64,000 bases of DNA from CBDCWO01 sp965223405 (GTDB lineage: Bacteria; Bacteroidota; Bacteroidia; Chitinophagales; Saprospiraceae), in the NCBI GenBank assembly GCA_965223405.1, contig CBDCWO010000006.1:4712001-4776000 (forward strand). The letters are read 5' to 3'. Below, in pieces: positions 9,728-19,599 of this stretch; the stretch's first letter is position 1, and the number at the start of each line of letters is the position of its first letter. The position numbers and the translations under genes were made by a program. The notes under the pieces are model-generated. The model had not been told where the DNA came from and ran no database searches. It was given only the letters and a program-made list of their open reading frames with translations.

Positions 9728-11686
9728 ATGAAAAAAATGATTAATTCTATCGCGATAATTTTGCTTTTAGGTTTGTGCCATTCCGTGATTGCTCAATCCA
9801 ATTCTGAAATGAGTAGCAAAGAAGCGGAATACTACAGGATAACTGATATTCGCATACCCGAAGATATCGTGTTGGAAGTAGGAGGTCTCGCTTTAATGGA
9901 CCGGAAAAAAATAGGAGTTTCAACCCGGAGAGGTGAAGTCTGGATTATTGATAGTATCAATAGTAACTTTCCTATATTTTATCGATATGCGCATGGTTTA
10001 CATGAGCCGCTGGGCTTGGCCTTTAAGGATCAAGGATTTTATCTGGCACAAAGGGGGGAACTGACTCGATTGGAAGATAATAATGGAGATGGGAAAGCGG
10101 ATTTATACAAGACGATCTATTCCTGGCCGCTATCGGGAAATTACCACGATTACTCTTATGGTCCAAAAATAATGGATAATGGCGACATGATTGTAACCTT
10201 GAACCTTTCCTGGATTGGCGGCATGATTAGTTCGGTAAAATGGAGAGGTTGGATGTTACGGATTACGCCAGAAGGGGAGATGACCCCGATTGCAACCGGA
10301 TTGAGATCGCCGGCTGGTATTGGTATCACCAGAGATGGTGAATTATTTTATACTGAAAATCAAGGTGGTTGGGTTGGATCTGGTAGAATGACACACCTGG
10401 AAGTCGGCGATTTTGCCGGCCACCCAGCAGGACTGAAGTGGACCGGGGAATCCCAATCTCCACTAGAATTAACCATAGACCAAATTAAGGATGATTCAGG
10501 AATGAGCTTGTATCAGCTTGCCGATTCCTTACCTAATGTTAAAGCTCCAGCCATATGGTTTCCTCATACTATTTTAGGTATTTCAACATCCGACATCCTA
10601 ATTGATGATAATTCGGGTAAATTTGGTCCATTTGATGGCCAAATGTTCATCGGAGACCAGGGCCAAAGCAAGATTATGCGTGTGTTTTTGGAAAAAGTCA
10701 ATGGAGAATACCAGGGAGCTGCATTTTCGTTCAGGGAAGGTTTTTCCTCGGGAGTGTTGAGGATGATTTGGGGTGCTGATGCCAATATGATTGTTGGAAT
10801 GACTAGCCGGGGGTGGGGATCGACCGGGAAAAAGGACTTTGGACTTCAACAGCTGGTATGGACAGGAAAAACTCCTTTTGAAATTCAAACCATGAAAGCA
10901 TTGGATGACGGATTTTTACTCACATTTACCAAACCAGTAAATAAGAAATTGGCAATACAAACTTCATCCTATAAAATGGCTTCATTCACTTATCACTATC
11001 ACAGTACCTATGGAAGTCCCATCGTTGACCAACAAAAAGGAATGATTCATGAGGCAAATGTGTCAGAGAACGGAATGGAAGTCAAGTTGAAAGTGCATGG
11101 TATGCGCTTGGGATATATTCATCAAATAAAGGCAACAGGAGTTCAATCACAAGCTGGAGAATTGTTGCTTCATAATGAGGGATACTATACGCTAAATCAA
11201 GTTCCCGGCGGAGTCTTAAAATCTCCCTCAATTCCAGGAACTTCTGCTAATGGTAAAACCATCAAGCAGCCTAAAAGAATCAATGAAATCCCGATTATCT
11301 GGCGGGATAAAGTGGATGAAAGACTGGTCATTGGTACAAAACCTGGATTGAAATATGATGTCAATGAAATTGAAGTTAAAAGCCGTGCAAGAATTGAGAT
11401 AACTTTTAATAACAGTGATGATATGCTTCACAATTTGGTTATTGTTGCTCCTGGGCCGGAAGCACCAAATAAAGTTGGAGAAATGGCCGCCGCTTTGGGT
11501 TTAGATGGACCTGATCTGAATTATGTTCCTGAAACGAATTTAGTGCTTTCTCATACAGGTGTATTACAACCCAATACATCGGAAAAAATCTATTTTCAGG
11601 TTCCAAGAGAACCAGGGCAGTATTGGATCGTTTGTACATTTCCAGGTCATTACTTAACCATGAGAGCAAAATTGCTGGTGAAATGA
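9728..11686 (+). CDS. Sugar-dehydrogenase-like beta-propeller with C-terminal azurin/plastocyanin-type copper domain
   Basis: About 652 residues. ATG 9728 is preferred over TTG 9707 because it begins a clean signal peptide (MKKMINSIAIILLLGLCHS, cut near VIAQ). Residues about 40-390 form a propeller of the PQQ/glucose-dehydrogenase-like type (HGLHEPLGLAF, ATGLRSPAGIGITRDGELFY, NQGGWVGSG). The C-terminal roughly 100 residues carry a type I copper signature: His in MLHNLVIVAP, then CTFPGHYLTM, supplying Cys, His and Met. This suggests oxidation of a sugar coupled to electron transfer through a bound cupredoxin. No CxxCH heme motif was seen. It sits 14 nt after the DUF1080 gene, consistent with a 3-keto-glycoside route. 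Copper binding is well supported; the oxidase role is inferred. Confidence 0.85.
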   Translation: MKKMINSIAIILLLGLCHSVIAQSNSEMSSKEAEYYRITDIRIPEDIVLEVGGLALMDRKKIGVSTRRGEVWIIDSINSNFPIFYRYAHGLHEPLGLAFKDQGFYLAQRGELTRLEDNNGDGKADLYKTIYSWPLSGNYHDYSYGPKIMDNGDMIVTLNLSWIGGMISSVKWRGWMLRITPEGEMTPIATGLRSPAGIGITRDGELFYTENQGGWVGSGRMTHLEVGDFAGHPAGLKWTGESQSPLELTIDQIKDDSGMSLYQLADSLPNVKAPAIWFPHTILGISTSDILIDDNSGKFGPFDGQMFIGDQGQSKIMRVFLEKVNGEYQGAAFSFREGFSSGVLRMIWGADANMIVGMTSRGWGSTGKKDFGLQQLVWTGKTPFEIQTMKALDDGFLLTFTKPVNKKLAIQTSSYKMASFTYHYHSTYGSPIVDQQKGMIHEANVSENGMEVKLKVHGMRLGYIHQIKATGVQSQAGELLLHNEGYYTLNQVPGGVLKSPSIPGTSANGKTIKQPKRINEIPIIWRDKVDERLVIGTKPGLKYDVNEIEVKSRARIEITFNNSDDMLHNLVIVAPGPEAPNKVGEMAAALGLDGPDLNYVPETNLVLSHTGVLQPNTSEKIYFQVPREPGQYWIVCTFPGHYLTMRAKLLVK

Positions 11687-11816
11687 AAACTTCATTAACT
11701 GACGTCTTTTCAATTGACCTCTTGAAGATAATTCTATTGGATTTTCTGTTAAGGATCGCAATGAACTCGAAAATAAAGCACGGCTGGATAAAAATTAATT
11801 TGGAATTTACTGATTT

Positions 11817-14135
11817 ATGAATAGGCTAATTATGAAAAATATATACTTGTTGGTTGTAGGAGTTTTCTTCATTCTCAATTCAGGATTCATTAAGGGACAG
11901 ACAGGAAATCAATTATTTTATAATCAACCTGCTCAAAATTGGTTGGAAGCGCTCCCAATCGGAAATGGACGCCTGGGGGCCATGGTGTTTGGGGGTGTAA
12001 TAGAGGAACAAATTCAATTCAATGAAGAGACCTTATGGACTGGTCAACCTCATGACTATGCACACCAAGGGGCCTGGAAATATCTTGATCAGATCAGGGA
12101 ATTACTATTCGCCGGTAAGCAAAAAGAGGCTCAGGACCTGGCTAGCAAAGAATTTATGAGCGTTCCGCTCCATCAAAAGGCCTACCAACCTTTTGGAGAT
12201 CTTATCATTCGTTTTCCCGGTCACCAGGATTATACTAATTATCAACGCCATTTAGATATTGATCGGGCCATAACTTCAGTATCCTATCAAGTGGATGGGG
12301 TAACCTTTTCACGCGAAGTATTTGCAAGTTTTCCGGACCAGTTGATTGTAATCAGGCTTGGGGCAAACCAAAGCGGAAAGTTGGCTTTCGATTTTAACCT
12401 GGATTCTCATCATTTTTTAAAATCGGTACAAACTTCAGGAGATAAGCAAGTACTTGATGTAAGGGTTTTGGACGGTATTATGCATGGTAAGGCATTGGTG
12501 AAAGTCTTATCGGATGGTTTGGTTTCATCCGGATACCAATCCATTAGCGTTAAAGGTGCTACTACAGCAACAATTTATTTGAATGCCATTACCAATTTTG
12601 TCAATTACCAGGATGTAAGCAAGAATCCTCAAAGATATGTTAATAGTACTTTCAACAAAATATCTTCTCTGGATTATCAGGAAGTAAAAGCCAGGCACCT
12701 TGAAGATTATCAAGCATTATACAACCGCTTTCAATTACATTTTTCCGGAAATAGCCGGACAAACTTACCAACCAACGAAAGAATATATCATTTCTGGAAG
12801 GATCCTGATGACCCTCAGTTTGTATCCCAATATGTACAATTTGCCAGATATTTGATGATCTCTTGTAGTCGAAAAGGAGGCCAACCTGCTAATCTGCAAG
12901 GAATATGGAACGATCGGTTAAAGCCGCCTTGGGAGAGCAAATGGACCGTGAATATCAATGCTGAAATGAATTATTGGCCGGTAGAAGTGACCAATTTGCC
13001 GGAGTGTCATGAGCCGTTATTTAATCTTATCCAAGAATGTGCTCAAACCGGAAAGATAGTGGCGAGAGAGCATTATAACGCGAAGGGATGGGTTTTGCAC
13101 CATAATACCGACATCTGGAGGGGAACAGCTCCCATAAATGCTTCGAATCATGGCATCTGGGTGACTGGAGGAGCATGGCTGTGCTCGCACCTTTGGGAGC
13201 ACTACCAATTTACTCAGGATAAAGAGTTTCTGGATGAACAATATCCCGTATTGAAAGATGCCGCCAAGTTCTTTTCAGAGTTCTTAATAGAGGACCCCAA
13301 AACCGGATATTTAATCAGTACCCCAAGCAATTCACCGGAAATTGGAGGATTGGTTGCAGGACCCACGATGGATCACCAGATTATAAGAAACTTATTCAAT
13401 ATTTGTGTACAAGCCTCTAATATTTTGGATAAGGATCAGGATTTTGCAAAGCAATTAGAATCTTTGATACCACGAATCGCTCCCAATCAAATCGGGAGAT
13501 TGGGGCAACTTCAGGAATGGATGGAAGATAAAGATGATCCTGAGGAAAAGCATCGTCATGTTTCTCATTTGTGGGGAGTTCATCCGGGCAATGAAATCAA
13601 TTGGGAAAAAACTCCGGAACTGATGAAGGCCGCACGCCAGTCGTTATTATTCAGGGGTGATGAAGGTACAGGATGGAGTCTAGGATGGAAGATTAACTTT
13701 TGGGCCAGGTTTTTGGATGGAAACCGAACCTATCAACTGATCCATATGCTTCTTAGTCCGGCAGAGGAACCGCGTAGGAAGATCAGAGGTGGATCCTACC
13801 CGAATTTGTTTGATGCACATCCTCCCTTTCAAATAGACGGAAACTTTGGAGGTGCAGCCGGAATCGTCGAAATGTTGTTACAAAGTCATTTAGGTACGAT
13901 TGATATTCTACCGGCTTTGCCTGATGCTTTGGGAGATGGAAGTATTTCGGGAGTCTGCGCTCGGGGCGGATTTGAACTTGCATTCAGTTGGAAAAATGGT
14001 GAACTGCAAGAGTTAGAAGTACTATCCAAAGCCGGCAATCCCTGCAAACTCAGGTATAAGGACCTTCAGGTCGATTTTAGTACAGAAGGAGGGAAAACTT
14101 ATAAATTTGATTCAAGCTTGTCCCAAAAGGAGTAG
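11817..14135 (+). CDS. GH95 alpha-L-fucosidase (or L-galactosidase)
   Basis: A 772-residue GH95 enzyme, secreted (signal about residues 6-28, ending near FIKGQ). The N-terminal domain carries NWLEALPIGNGRLGAMVFGG and FNEETLWTG. The catalytic (alpha/alpha)6 region contains NLQGIWNDRLKPPWESKW, NINAEMNYWPVE (the Asn residues that activate water in the known GH95 mechanism), DEGTGWSLGWK (general-acid region) and DAHPPFQIDGNFGG. These are the expected catalytic blocks in the expected order. GH95 enzymes remove terminal alpha-1,2-L-fucose or the related L-galactose. It sits between the propeller/cupredoxin gene and another sulfatase, pointing to a fucose-containing sulfated polymer. ATG 11817 and ATG 11832 are both possible starts. 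Confidence 0.94.
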   Translation: MNRLIMKNIYLLVVGVFFILNSGFIKGQTGNQLFYNQPAQNWLEALPIGNGRLGAMVFGGVIEEQIQFNEETLWTGQPHDYAHQGAWKYLDQIRELLFAGKQKEAQDLASKEFMSVPLHQKAYQPFGDLIIRFPGHQDYTNYQRHLDIDRAITSVSYQVDGVTFSREVFASFPDQLIVIRLGANQSGKLAFDFNLDSHHFLKSVQTSGDKQVLDVRVLDGIMHGKALVKVLSDGLVSSGYQSISVKGATTATIYLNAITNFVNYQDVSKNPQRYVNSTFNKISSLDYQEVKARHLEDYQALYNRFQLHFSGNSRTNLPTNERIYHFWKDPDDPQFVSQYVQFARYLMISCSRKGGQPANLQGIWNDRLKPPWESKWTVNINAEMNYWPVEVTNLPECHEPLFNLIQECAQTGKIVAREHYNAKGWVLHHNTDIWRGTAPINASNHGIWVTGGAWLCSHLWEHYQFTQDKEFLDEQYPVLKDAAKFFSEFLIEDPKTGYLISTPSNSPEIGGLVAGPTMDHQIIRNLFNICVQASNILDKDQDFAKQLESLIPRIAPNQIGRLGQLQEWMEDKDDPEEKHRHVSHLWGVHPGNEINWEKTPELMKAARQSLLFRGDEGTGWSLGWKINFWARFLDGNRTYQLIHMLLSPAEEPRRKIRGGSYPNLFDAHPPFQIDGNFGGAAGIVEMLLQSHLGTIDILPALPDALGDGSISGVCARGGFELAFSWKNGELQELEVLSKAGNPCKLRYKDLQVDFSTEGGKTYKFDSSLSQKE

Positions 14136-14178
14136 GCTTAAGCATGTACCATATATTACAAATAAATAGTGTTTCTAT

Positions 14179-15885
14179 ATGAGACTTCTTTCCATGGTTT
14201 TGCTATGCTTGATTATAGCGTGCAGTCCGGATGCGTCAAAACAAGAAAAGCCAAATGTGGTGGTTATTCTGATCGATAACATGGGTTATTTTGAGTTGAG
14301 TCGCAACGGCAATCCAATTGTACAAACACCTCGAATTGATCAGTTATCCAAACAGGCCGTGAATTTTACCAATTTTTATGCGCCTCCATTTTGTTCTCCA
14401 AGTCGTACAGAGTTGCTTACGGGGAGGTACGCTCTTCGAGCCGGTGTTCACAATACCATTGGGGGAGTTTCCATTTTGCATAAAAAAGAGCTGACTTTAG
14501 CAGAGATCTTAAGACAGGAAGGATATCAGACTGCCATATTTGGTAAATGGCATCTGGGTTCCAGTTATCCCTATGCTCCACAATACAGGGGATTTGAAGA
14601 AGTATTTGTTCACGGTGGTGGTGGGGTAAGTCAGCTAGGTGATTATTATGGAAATGATCATATTGATGCGACTTTTGAACACAACGGTACTTTTGTGAAA
14701 ACCAATGGATTTTCAACCGATATTTTATTTGACGAAGCTATTAAATACATTGAATCCAATAAAGAAGATCAAGCTCCTTTTTTCTGTTATATTTCTACTC
14801 CGGCTGTTCATTTTCCTACCAACCGGCACCCGGTAACTACTCAGCGTTTGCTTGAAAGGGGAGTAGAAGATTCCAAATTTTTAGCTCTTTATTCCATGAT
14901 TGAAAATGTGGATGCTAATATGGGCAAGTTCCAGGACTATTTGGAACAATCTGGATTAAAGAATAATACCTTGGTAATATTGGCATCTGATCAGGGGGTA
15001 AACGATCGGGGAGCGGTTAGACATCGATCCGGAAAATTTCAAAATCGGGGATTATCCTATGACGAGAAACATCATGTTTTTGCTATGATTCAATATCCGG
15101 AACTTACCGATAGGCATCCCGGAGATAGGAATGATTTAGCGGGAATGGTAGATGTCCTGCCAACGATATTAGATATTTGCGATATCGAGCAACCATCTTC
15201 TTTGGATGGTCAGTCGTTACAACCTATTTTATCAAATTCTACTGGCTGGAATGCGGATAGGAGTCTGATCATACAATGTCCTCGTTCCAGATATCGGAAA
15301 AAGTGGCAAAACACCTCAGTAAAAAAACAAACTTGGAGGTTGGTTGATGGAAAAGAACTTTATAATATCAAAGATGATTTCGGCCAAAAGATGAATGTGG
15401 CATCCAAGTTTCCTCAAATTGTTGCAGAACTATCTTCCGTCTACGACTCTTTTTGGCATACGCTGGATCCACCCGATTCATTGATCTCTGCTCATATCCT
15501 GGGAGCAGATTCAGCCCCGGAAGTCCGATTGGTGGCAATGGATTGGTATCAGGGTGATGCACCCTGGACTCAACAAAGCCTGAAACATAAATCAGCACAA
15601 GGCAAGTGGAGAATAGAGGTAGTTCATTCCGGTAACTATCGGTTTGAGTTAAGGAGGTATCCCCGGGAAGCTCCAAAGCCCATTGAGGCTATATCGGCAG
15701 CAATAAAAATTGGCGATTCTTATACTGAAAAGAATATCTCATTAAATGAATCCGAAGTGTTTTTGGAACTTTTATTGTCTGAAGGCATATATGATATGCA
15801 GACCACTTTCAAACCACCCGCGGATTCTGCACACCAGACGTCATGGGGCGCGAATTATGTCCACATTAGTATGATTACGGAGTAG
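14179..15885 (+). CDS. Sulfatase (arylsulfatase A-like S1), lipoprotein
   Basis: A 568-residue sulfatase with a short lipoprotein signal (MRLLSMVLLCLIIAC, Cys15). The maturation motif is CSPSR, with Cys at residue 72. The first metal-binding block reads LIDNMGYFE, so the second Asp of the usual DD pair is Asn; such DN variants exist among arylsulfatases and need not mean loss of activity. FGKWHLGS is present as expected. The C-terminal roughly 110 residues (WRIEVVHSGNYRFELRRYP) form the extra beta domain of Bacteroidota arylsulfatases. The stop codon TAG sits exactly at the start of a stutter repeat. It lies 43 nt after the GH95 gene, probably in the same transcription unit. Confidence 0.92.
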   Translation: MRLLSMVLLCLIIACSPDASKQEKPNVVVILIDNMGYFELSRNGNPIVQTPRIDQLSKQAVNFTNFYAPPFCSPSRTELLTGRYALRAGVHNTIGGVSILHKKELTLAEILRQEGYQTAIFGKWHLGSSYPYAPQYRGFEEVFVHGGGGVSQLGDYYGNDHIDATFEHNGTFVKTNGFSTDILFDEAIKYIESNKEDQAPFFCYISTPAVHFPTNRHPVTTQRLLERGVEDSKFLALYSMIENVDANMGKFQDYLEQSGLKNNTLVILASDQGVNDRGAVRHRSGKFQNRGLSYDEKHHVFAMIQYPELTDRHPGDRNDLAGMVDVLPTILDICDIEQPSSLDGQSLQPILSNSTGWNADRSLIIQCPRSRYRKKWQNTSVKKQTWRLVDGKELYNIKDDFGQKMNVASKFPQIVAELSSVYDSFWHTLDPPDSLISAHILGADSAPEVRLVAMDWYQGDAPWTQQSLKHKSAQGKWRIEVVHSGNYRFELRRYPREAPKPIEAISAAIKIGDSYTEKNISLNESEVFLELLLSEGIYDMQTTFKPPADSAHQTSWGANYVHISMITE

Positions 15886-15919
15886 TGAGATATGAGATAT
15901 GAGTATTGAGTAGAGAGAT
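15886..15919. repeat. Stutter repeat after sulfatase stop codon
   Basis: Imperfect short repeats of GAGATAT/GAGTATT/GAGTAGA units. The 17-mer GAGTATTGAGTAGAGAG (15901-15917) is repeated exactly at 20764-20780, and related tracts lie near 33870-33890 and 44205-44220. From about 15935 to 15985 a second stuttering tract built on CCGGTCTCC/CCAGTCTCC follows. No terminator hairpin with a T run was found between this gene and the convergent protease gene. Confidence 0.7.
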
Positions 15920-16032
15920 GTAGAATTTCTTTATTGATCGACCTCCAGTCTCCGGTTTCCGTAATCCGGTCTCCCTATTCCGATAAACCCAGTACGATCA
16001 TGCCACGACCAACACCCAACACCAATTCATTA

Positions 16033-19000
16033 CTAATTTTTCTTCGCCGGCGTATTGAAAGGTGGAGGTGAAATTTTCACCTCTGGATTACGCTCTAATA
16101 GTTTTAACACTTCTTCAACCGCTCTTTCTAATTGAGGATCACGACCCTCAGCAAGCGCTTGGCCATCCTGTCGTACGGCGATATCCGGAGGAATCCCTAC
16201 GTTTTCACCAATGTATTGGTTATTGATCGGATCAAATACCGCATTGTCAGGGGAGGTGAGCGCACCTCCATCGATCAAAGCATAATGGACTGAAGATTTC
16301 ACCAGTCCTCCCCAGGTCCGCGAACCGATCAGAGGTCCGGCTTGTTGTTGTCTGAACACCCAGGGGAAGAAGTCACCTCCTGATCCAGCCATCTCATTGA
16401 TTAACAGTACTTTAGGGCCCAATATGCCAGCTGGCAGTCGGAATGGTTTTCCGTTGGGTACTTCGTTGGTAATCGCTGCCCGGAGTGACCGGGTCATTAG
16501 ATCTACCATATAGTCATCTAAAAGACCACCACCGTTAAACCGTTCGTCTATAACGGCTCCTTCTTTATCTTGCTGGGCAAAAAAGTATCGATTAAACGAC
16601 ACAAATCCTCCACCCCCGGTATTTGGTACCCAAACGTAGGCCAAACGACCATTGGAAAGTTTTTCTACCATCCTGCGATTATCTTCGACCCAGGCTCTTT
16701 GACGCAGGGCGTATTCACTACTAATGGGTTCTACAATTTCTTTCCAAGCACTATCGAATTCTGGCTTATCATTGAGGTGGATGGTAGTCTGTTGTCCCCT
16801 GGTGCCATCCAACAATTCATATGGATCGGTTGCAGAAGTAAGCTCTTTTCCATTGATACCAACTAAATAATGTCCTTCCTGAACTTTCAAACCAGGTCGA
16901 TCTAGAGGACTGGAAAGACGAGGATTCCAACTTTCGGTGGTGTAAATTCTTTGAATTTGCCACCTATTGCTTTTCTCTACAAGATCTGCTCCCAATAATC
17001 CCACGGCGGCAGATTCTACTTTGGGAAAGTCACCTCCAAAAACAAAACTATGCCCTACCGAGAGTTCACCATTTACCTGATCCAGAATGTAGGATAGGTC
17101 AGATCGGTGTCTAATGAATGGCACTAACGGGGCGTATCTCTCATACACCTGCTGCCAATCACGACCATGCAGGTCTGGATCGTAAAAATAGTCTTTTTCA
17201 TACCTCCAAGCCTCTTCGAATATTTGATTCCATTCCTTCAGACGATCCAGTTTCATTTTCAACTTTACCGAAAAGGATTCACCATTCTTGCCACTCGCGC
17301 CAGAGGTATTTACTACTTTCCATCCTCCGGCATTTACCACCATTTTTTTTCCATCCGCAGATATTGAAAACTGTCTGACACCAGTAAGGAATTCTTTTGC
17401 TTTACGCTCCTTGAGAGTGAACTTTTGTAAAACCGCACCGGGACTTCCAGGTTTCCGTTCTGCAAAAAATACGGATCCGGAGGGACCACTGGCGGTTGCA
17501 AAATAATTGGCCACGGGCATATCTAAAGCAATTGTTCTTCTTTCAATATTTTCAAAATCAATTTTAATGCTTTCTGTGGAGTCTTTTTTGGTGGATTCGG
17601 CTTTGTCAGTCTTATCCTCATTTTTGGTTTTTTTGGATTTCTTTTTACTAGATTTCTTTTTCTCCTCATTTTCCTCATTGTCCTTGGCCTCTTTTTTCTC
17701 CTCCTCCTTTTTAACTTCCTCCTCATCACTTCGTGGAATAAATGGAGATTTTTGATCCTTTTTAAGTACTACCACATATGCGGCATAATCGGGATCTGCT
17801 TGCATGGCACTGGTATTAGCCCATCCTGATCCCAGTGCCAGATCGGTACTTGCCAAAAAATAAAAATGTTTCTTATCACGATCCCATGCCGGAGCAAAGG
17901 CATCTGCAAATGGATTGGTCAATTGTTGAGACTGCTTAGTGTCCATATCATGAATCATAATGTTTCTGAAATGGTTATTCCCGGATTTCACATAGGCGAT
18001 TTTTTTGGAATCCGGGGCCCAGGCCAATCCGGTCCTGCTTCGGTCCAGATTATTGCCTCCGGTATCGATAGTCATCAGATTTCCATTGGATAGCTCAATA
18101 ATTCGAATACGGACATCATCATCCGTGAAGGCGATGTATTTACCATCCGGAGACCAGACGGGATTCCAGGCCATTTTAGATGCTCCAATTGATAAGGTTT
18201 TCGCTTCTGATAGCCCATCCTGGTTGGTTAGGTGTAGGGCATACCCATTCCCTCCTTCATCGGAAAACCAGGCGATTTGATCACCTTTAGGCGACCAAAT
18301 TGGGGCACGATCTGCAGCTCCACCGCTCTGCGTTAGATTTCGTGGGTCACCATGTTCTACCGGAAAGGTAAATATTTCACCTCGTGCCTCCATCAGCGTT
18401 CGTTTACCGGTAGGTGATAGCGAAACGGATCTTGCCCGATTACTTACATCTTCCCATTTGGTTTCAGCCCAAGGAAAATCTCCCGAAACCTGAATTTCCA
18501 ACTGGGTAGTATTTCCTGAACCAGGATCCAATAAATGTAGAAACCCATTTTGCTCAATAATTAATTGTCCGTTACCATGTCCTAACCATTTGACATCGGT
18601 CGTAGCAAAGCGGGTAACCTGTCTAAGATCACTTGTTTTAGTGGAATAGGCCCATACATTCATAGTCCAGTCTCGGTCAGATAAAAAATAGATATCATCC
18701 TTGACCCAGACCGGTTGAATATCTGTGGTTCGATCATTAGGTAAAAGTGTTTCACTATGATCATCCAGGTTGTATATGATCAATGGGGTGTTTTGACCTC
18801 CGCGGTAAGCTCTCCACTCAACATCCCATCGACTCACCCTATCGATTACAATTTGTTTCATATCTGGAGAGAAACTTCCGTCATAACTCCATTGTTCCAT
18901 AATCTTGGTAGATGGACCTCCTTTTACCGATACCGTCCACAACCGGTTATAGGGAGTCGGGGCACTTTCTCTTCCCGTTGCATACAGAATCTGTGTGCCA

Positions 19001-19365
19001 TCGCGTGACCATCCTCTCACATATGCCGAAGAGGGATGCCAGGTTAGTCGTGTGGGTGTTCCACCTTCTTTTGCCACTACATATACGGCATTGGATCCGG
19101 ACCGGTTTGAGGAAAAGGCGATCCAATTACCGTCAGGTGAAAAATGAGGATTGCTTTCCACCGCCGGGGTACTCGTGATGCGCAATACATGATCTCCCTG
19201 CAAATCCGACCTCCAGATATCCCCGCCGTACACAAAGGCTATATGCTCGCTGCTTATAGTGGGTTGCCTTAGCAATCTGGTTCCCTGGCTAAAAACGGAA
19301 ACACATAAAAAAAGTAACAATATCAGGGTATGGAATGAACGATAGTTAAAAATATTTTTAGTCAT
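16033..19365 (-). CDS. Tricorn-type protease (PD40 propellers, PDZ, S41 C-terminal domain)
   Basis: A 1110-residue secreted peptidase (signal HTLILLLFLCVSVFSQ). Residues about 30-500 hold repeated PD40/WD40-like strands (HFSPDGNWIAFSSNRSG, WSPKGDQIAWFSDE, WSPDGKYIAFTDDD). A PDZ-like segment (GLKVQEGHYLVGINGKEL) precedes the S41 catalytic domain, whose nucleophile is Ser995 in NEMAGSGGDFFPW. The order matches tricorn protease homologues that degrade peptides in the periplasm. Between the propellers and the protease part (about residues 537-610) is a highly charged Lys/Glu/Ser-rich linker. It is convergent with the sulfatase at 15885 and seems to be a stand-alone gene. Confidence 0.93.
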   Translation of the reverse strand: MTKNIFNYRSFHTLILLLFLCVSVFSQGTRLLRQPTISSEHIAFVYGGDIWRSDLQGDHVLRITSTPAVESNPHFSPDGNWIAFSSNRSGSNAVYVVAKEGGTPTRLTWHPSSAYVRGWSRDGTQILYATGRESAPTPYNRLWTVSVKGGPSTKIMEQWSYDGSFSPDMKQIVIDRVSRWDVEWRAYRGGQNTPLIIYNLDDHSETLLPNDRTTDIQPVWVKDDIYFLSDRDWTMNVWAYSTKTSDLRQVTRFATTDVKWLGHGNGQLIIEQNGFLHLLDPGSGNTTQLEIQVSGDFPWAETKWEDVSNRARSVSLSPTGKRTLMEARGEIFTFPVEHGDPRNLTQSGGAADRAPIWSPKGDQIAWFSDEGGNGYALHLTNQDGLSEAKTLSIGASKMAWNPVWSPDGKYIAFTDDDVRIRIIELSNGNLMTIDTGGNNLDRSRTGLAWAPDSKKIAYVKSGNNHFRNIMIHDMDTKQSQQLTNPFADAFAPAWDRDKKHFYFLASTDLALGSGWANTSAMQADPDYAAYVVVLKKDQKSPFIPRSDEEEVKKEEEKKEAKDNEENEEKKKSSKKKSKKTKNEDKTDKAESTKKDSTESIKIDFENIERRTIALDMPVANYFATASGPSGSVFFAERKPGSPGAVLQKFTLKERKAKEFLTGVRQFSISADGKKMVVNAGGWKVVNTSGASGKNGESFSVKLKMKLDRLKEWNQIFEEAWRYEKDYFYDPDLHGRDWQQVYERYAPLVPFIRHRSDLSYILDQVNGELSVGHSFVFGGDFPKVESAAVGLLGADLVEKSNRWQIQRIYTTESWNPRLSSPLDRPGLKVQEGHYLVGINGKELTSATDPYELLDGTRGQQTTIHLNDKPEFDSAWKEIVEPISSEYALRQRAWVEDNRRMVEKLSNGRLAYVWVPNTGGGGFVSFNRYFFAQQDKEGAVIDERFNGGGLLDDYMVDLMTRSLRAAITNEVPNGKPFRLPAGILGPKVLLINEMAGSGGDFFPWVFRQQQAGPLIGSRTWGGLVKSSVHYALIDGGALTSPDNAVFDPINNQYIGENVGIPPDIAVRQDGQALAEGRDPQLERAVEEVLKLLERNPEVKISPPPFNTPAKKN

Positions 19366-19599
19366 AATTAGTATATTTAATCAAAGCATTATATAGTGAT
19401 GGTAAATATAATTATTTAGTCGATTTCGAAATCCTGATTTTTAATTATTGCGTGAAGAATTTTATGAACCTGGTCTCCGATCAAGCCTATCTCCTAAATG
19501 GTAAAGATGAGAAGACCCCGAATTCTGATATTGTGGGGACGGTAAATTCGAATACCATACATGGTTTCCCTACTAATTTCTAAAAGATTATTAAATATT

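Noticed and set aside
11623..11820. 65-codon rightward ORF spanning the end of the cupredoxin gene
   Set aside because: Largely out-of-frame overlap with a confident gene; no independent support.
15886..16033. Bidirectional terminator between the convergent sulfatase and tricorn genes
   Set aside because: No stable stem with T tract was found; only stutter repeats are present.
17507..17755. Ser/Phe/Leu-rich plus-strand ORF
   Set aside because: It is the antisense of the Lys/Glu-rich linker of the tricorn protease; its composition is explained by that.
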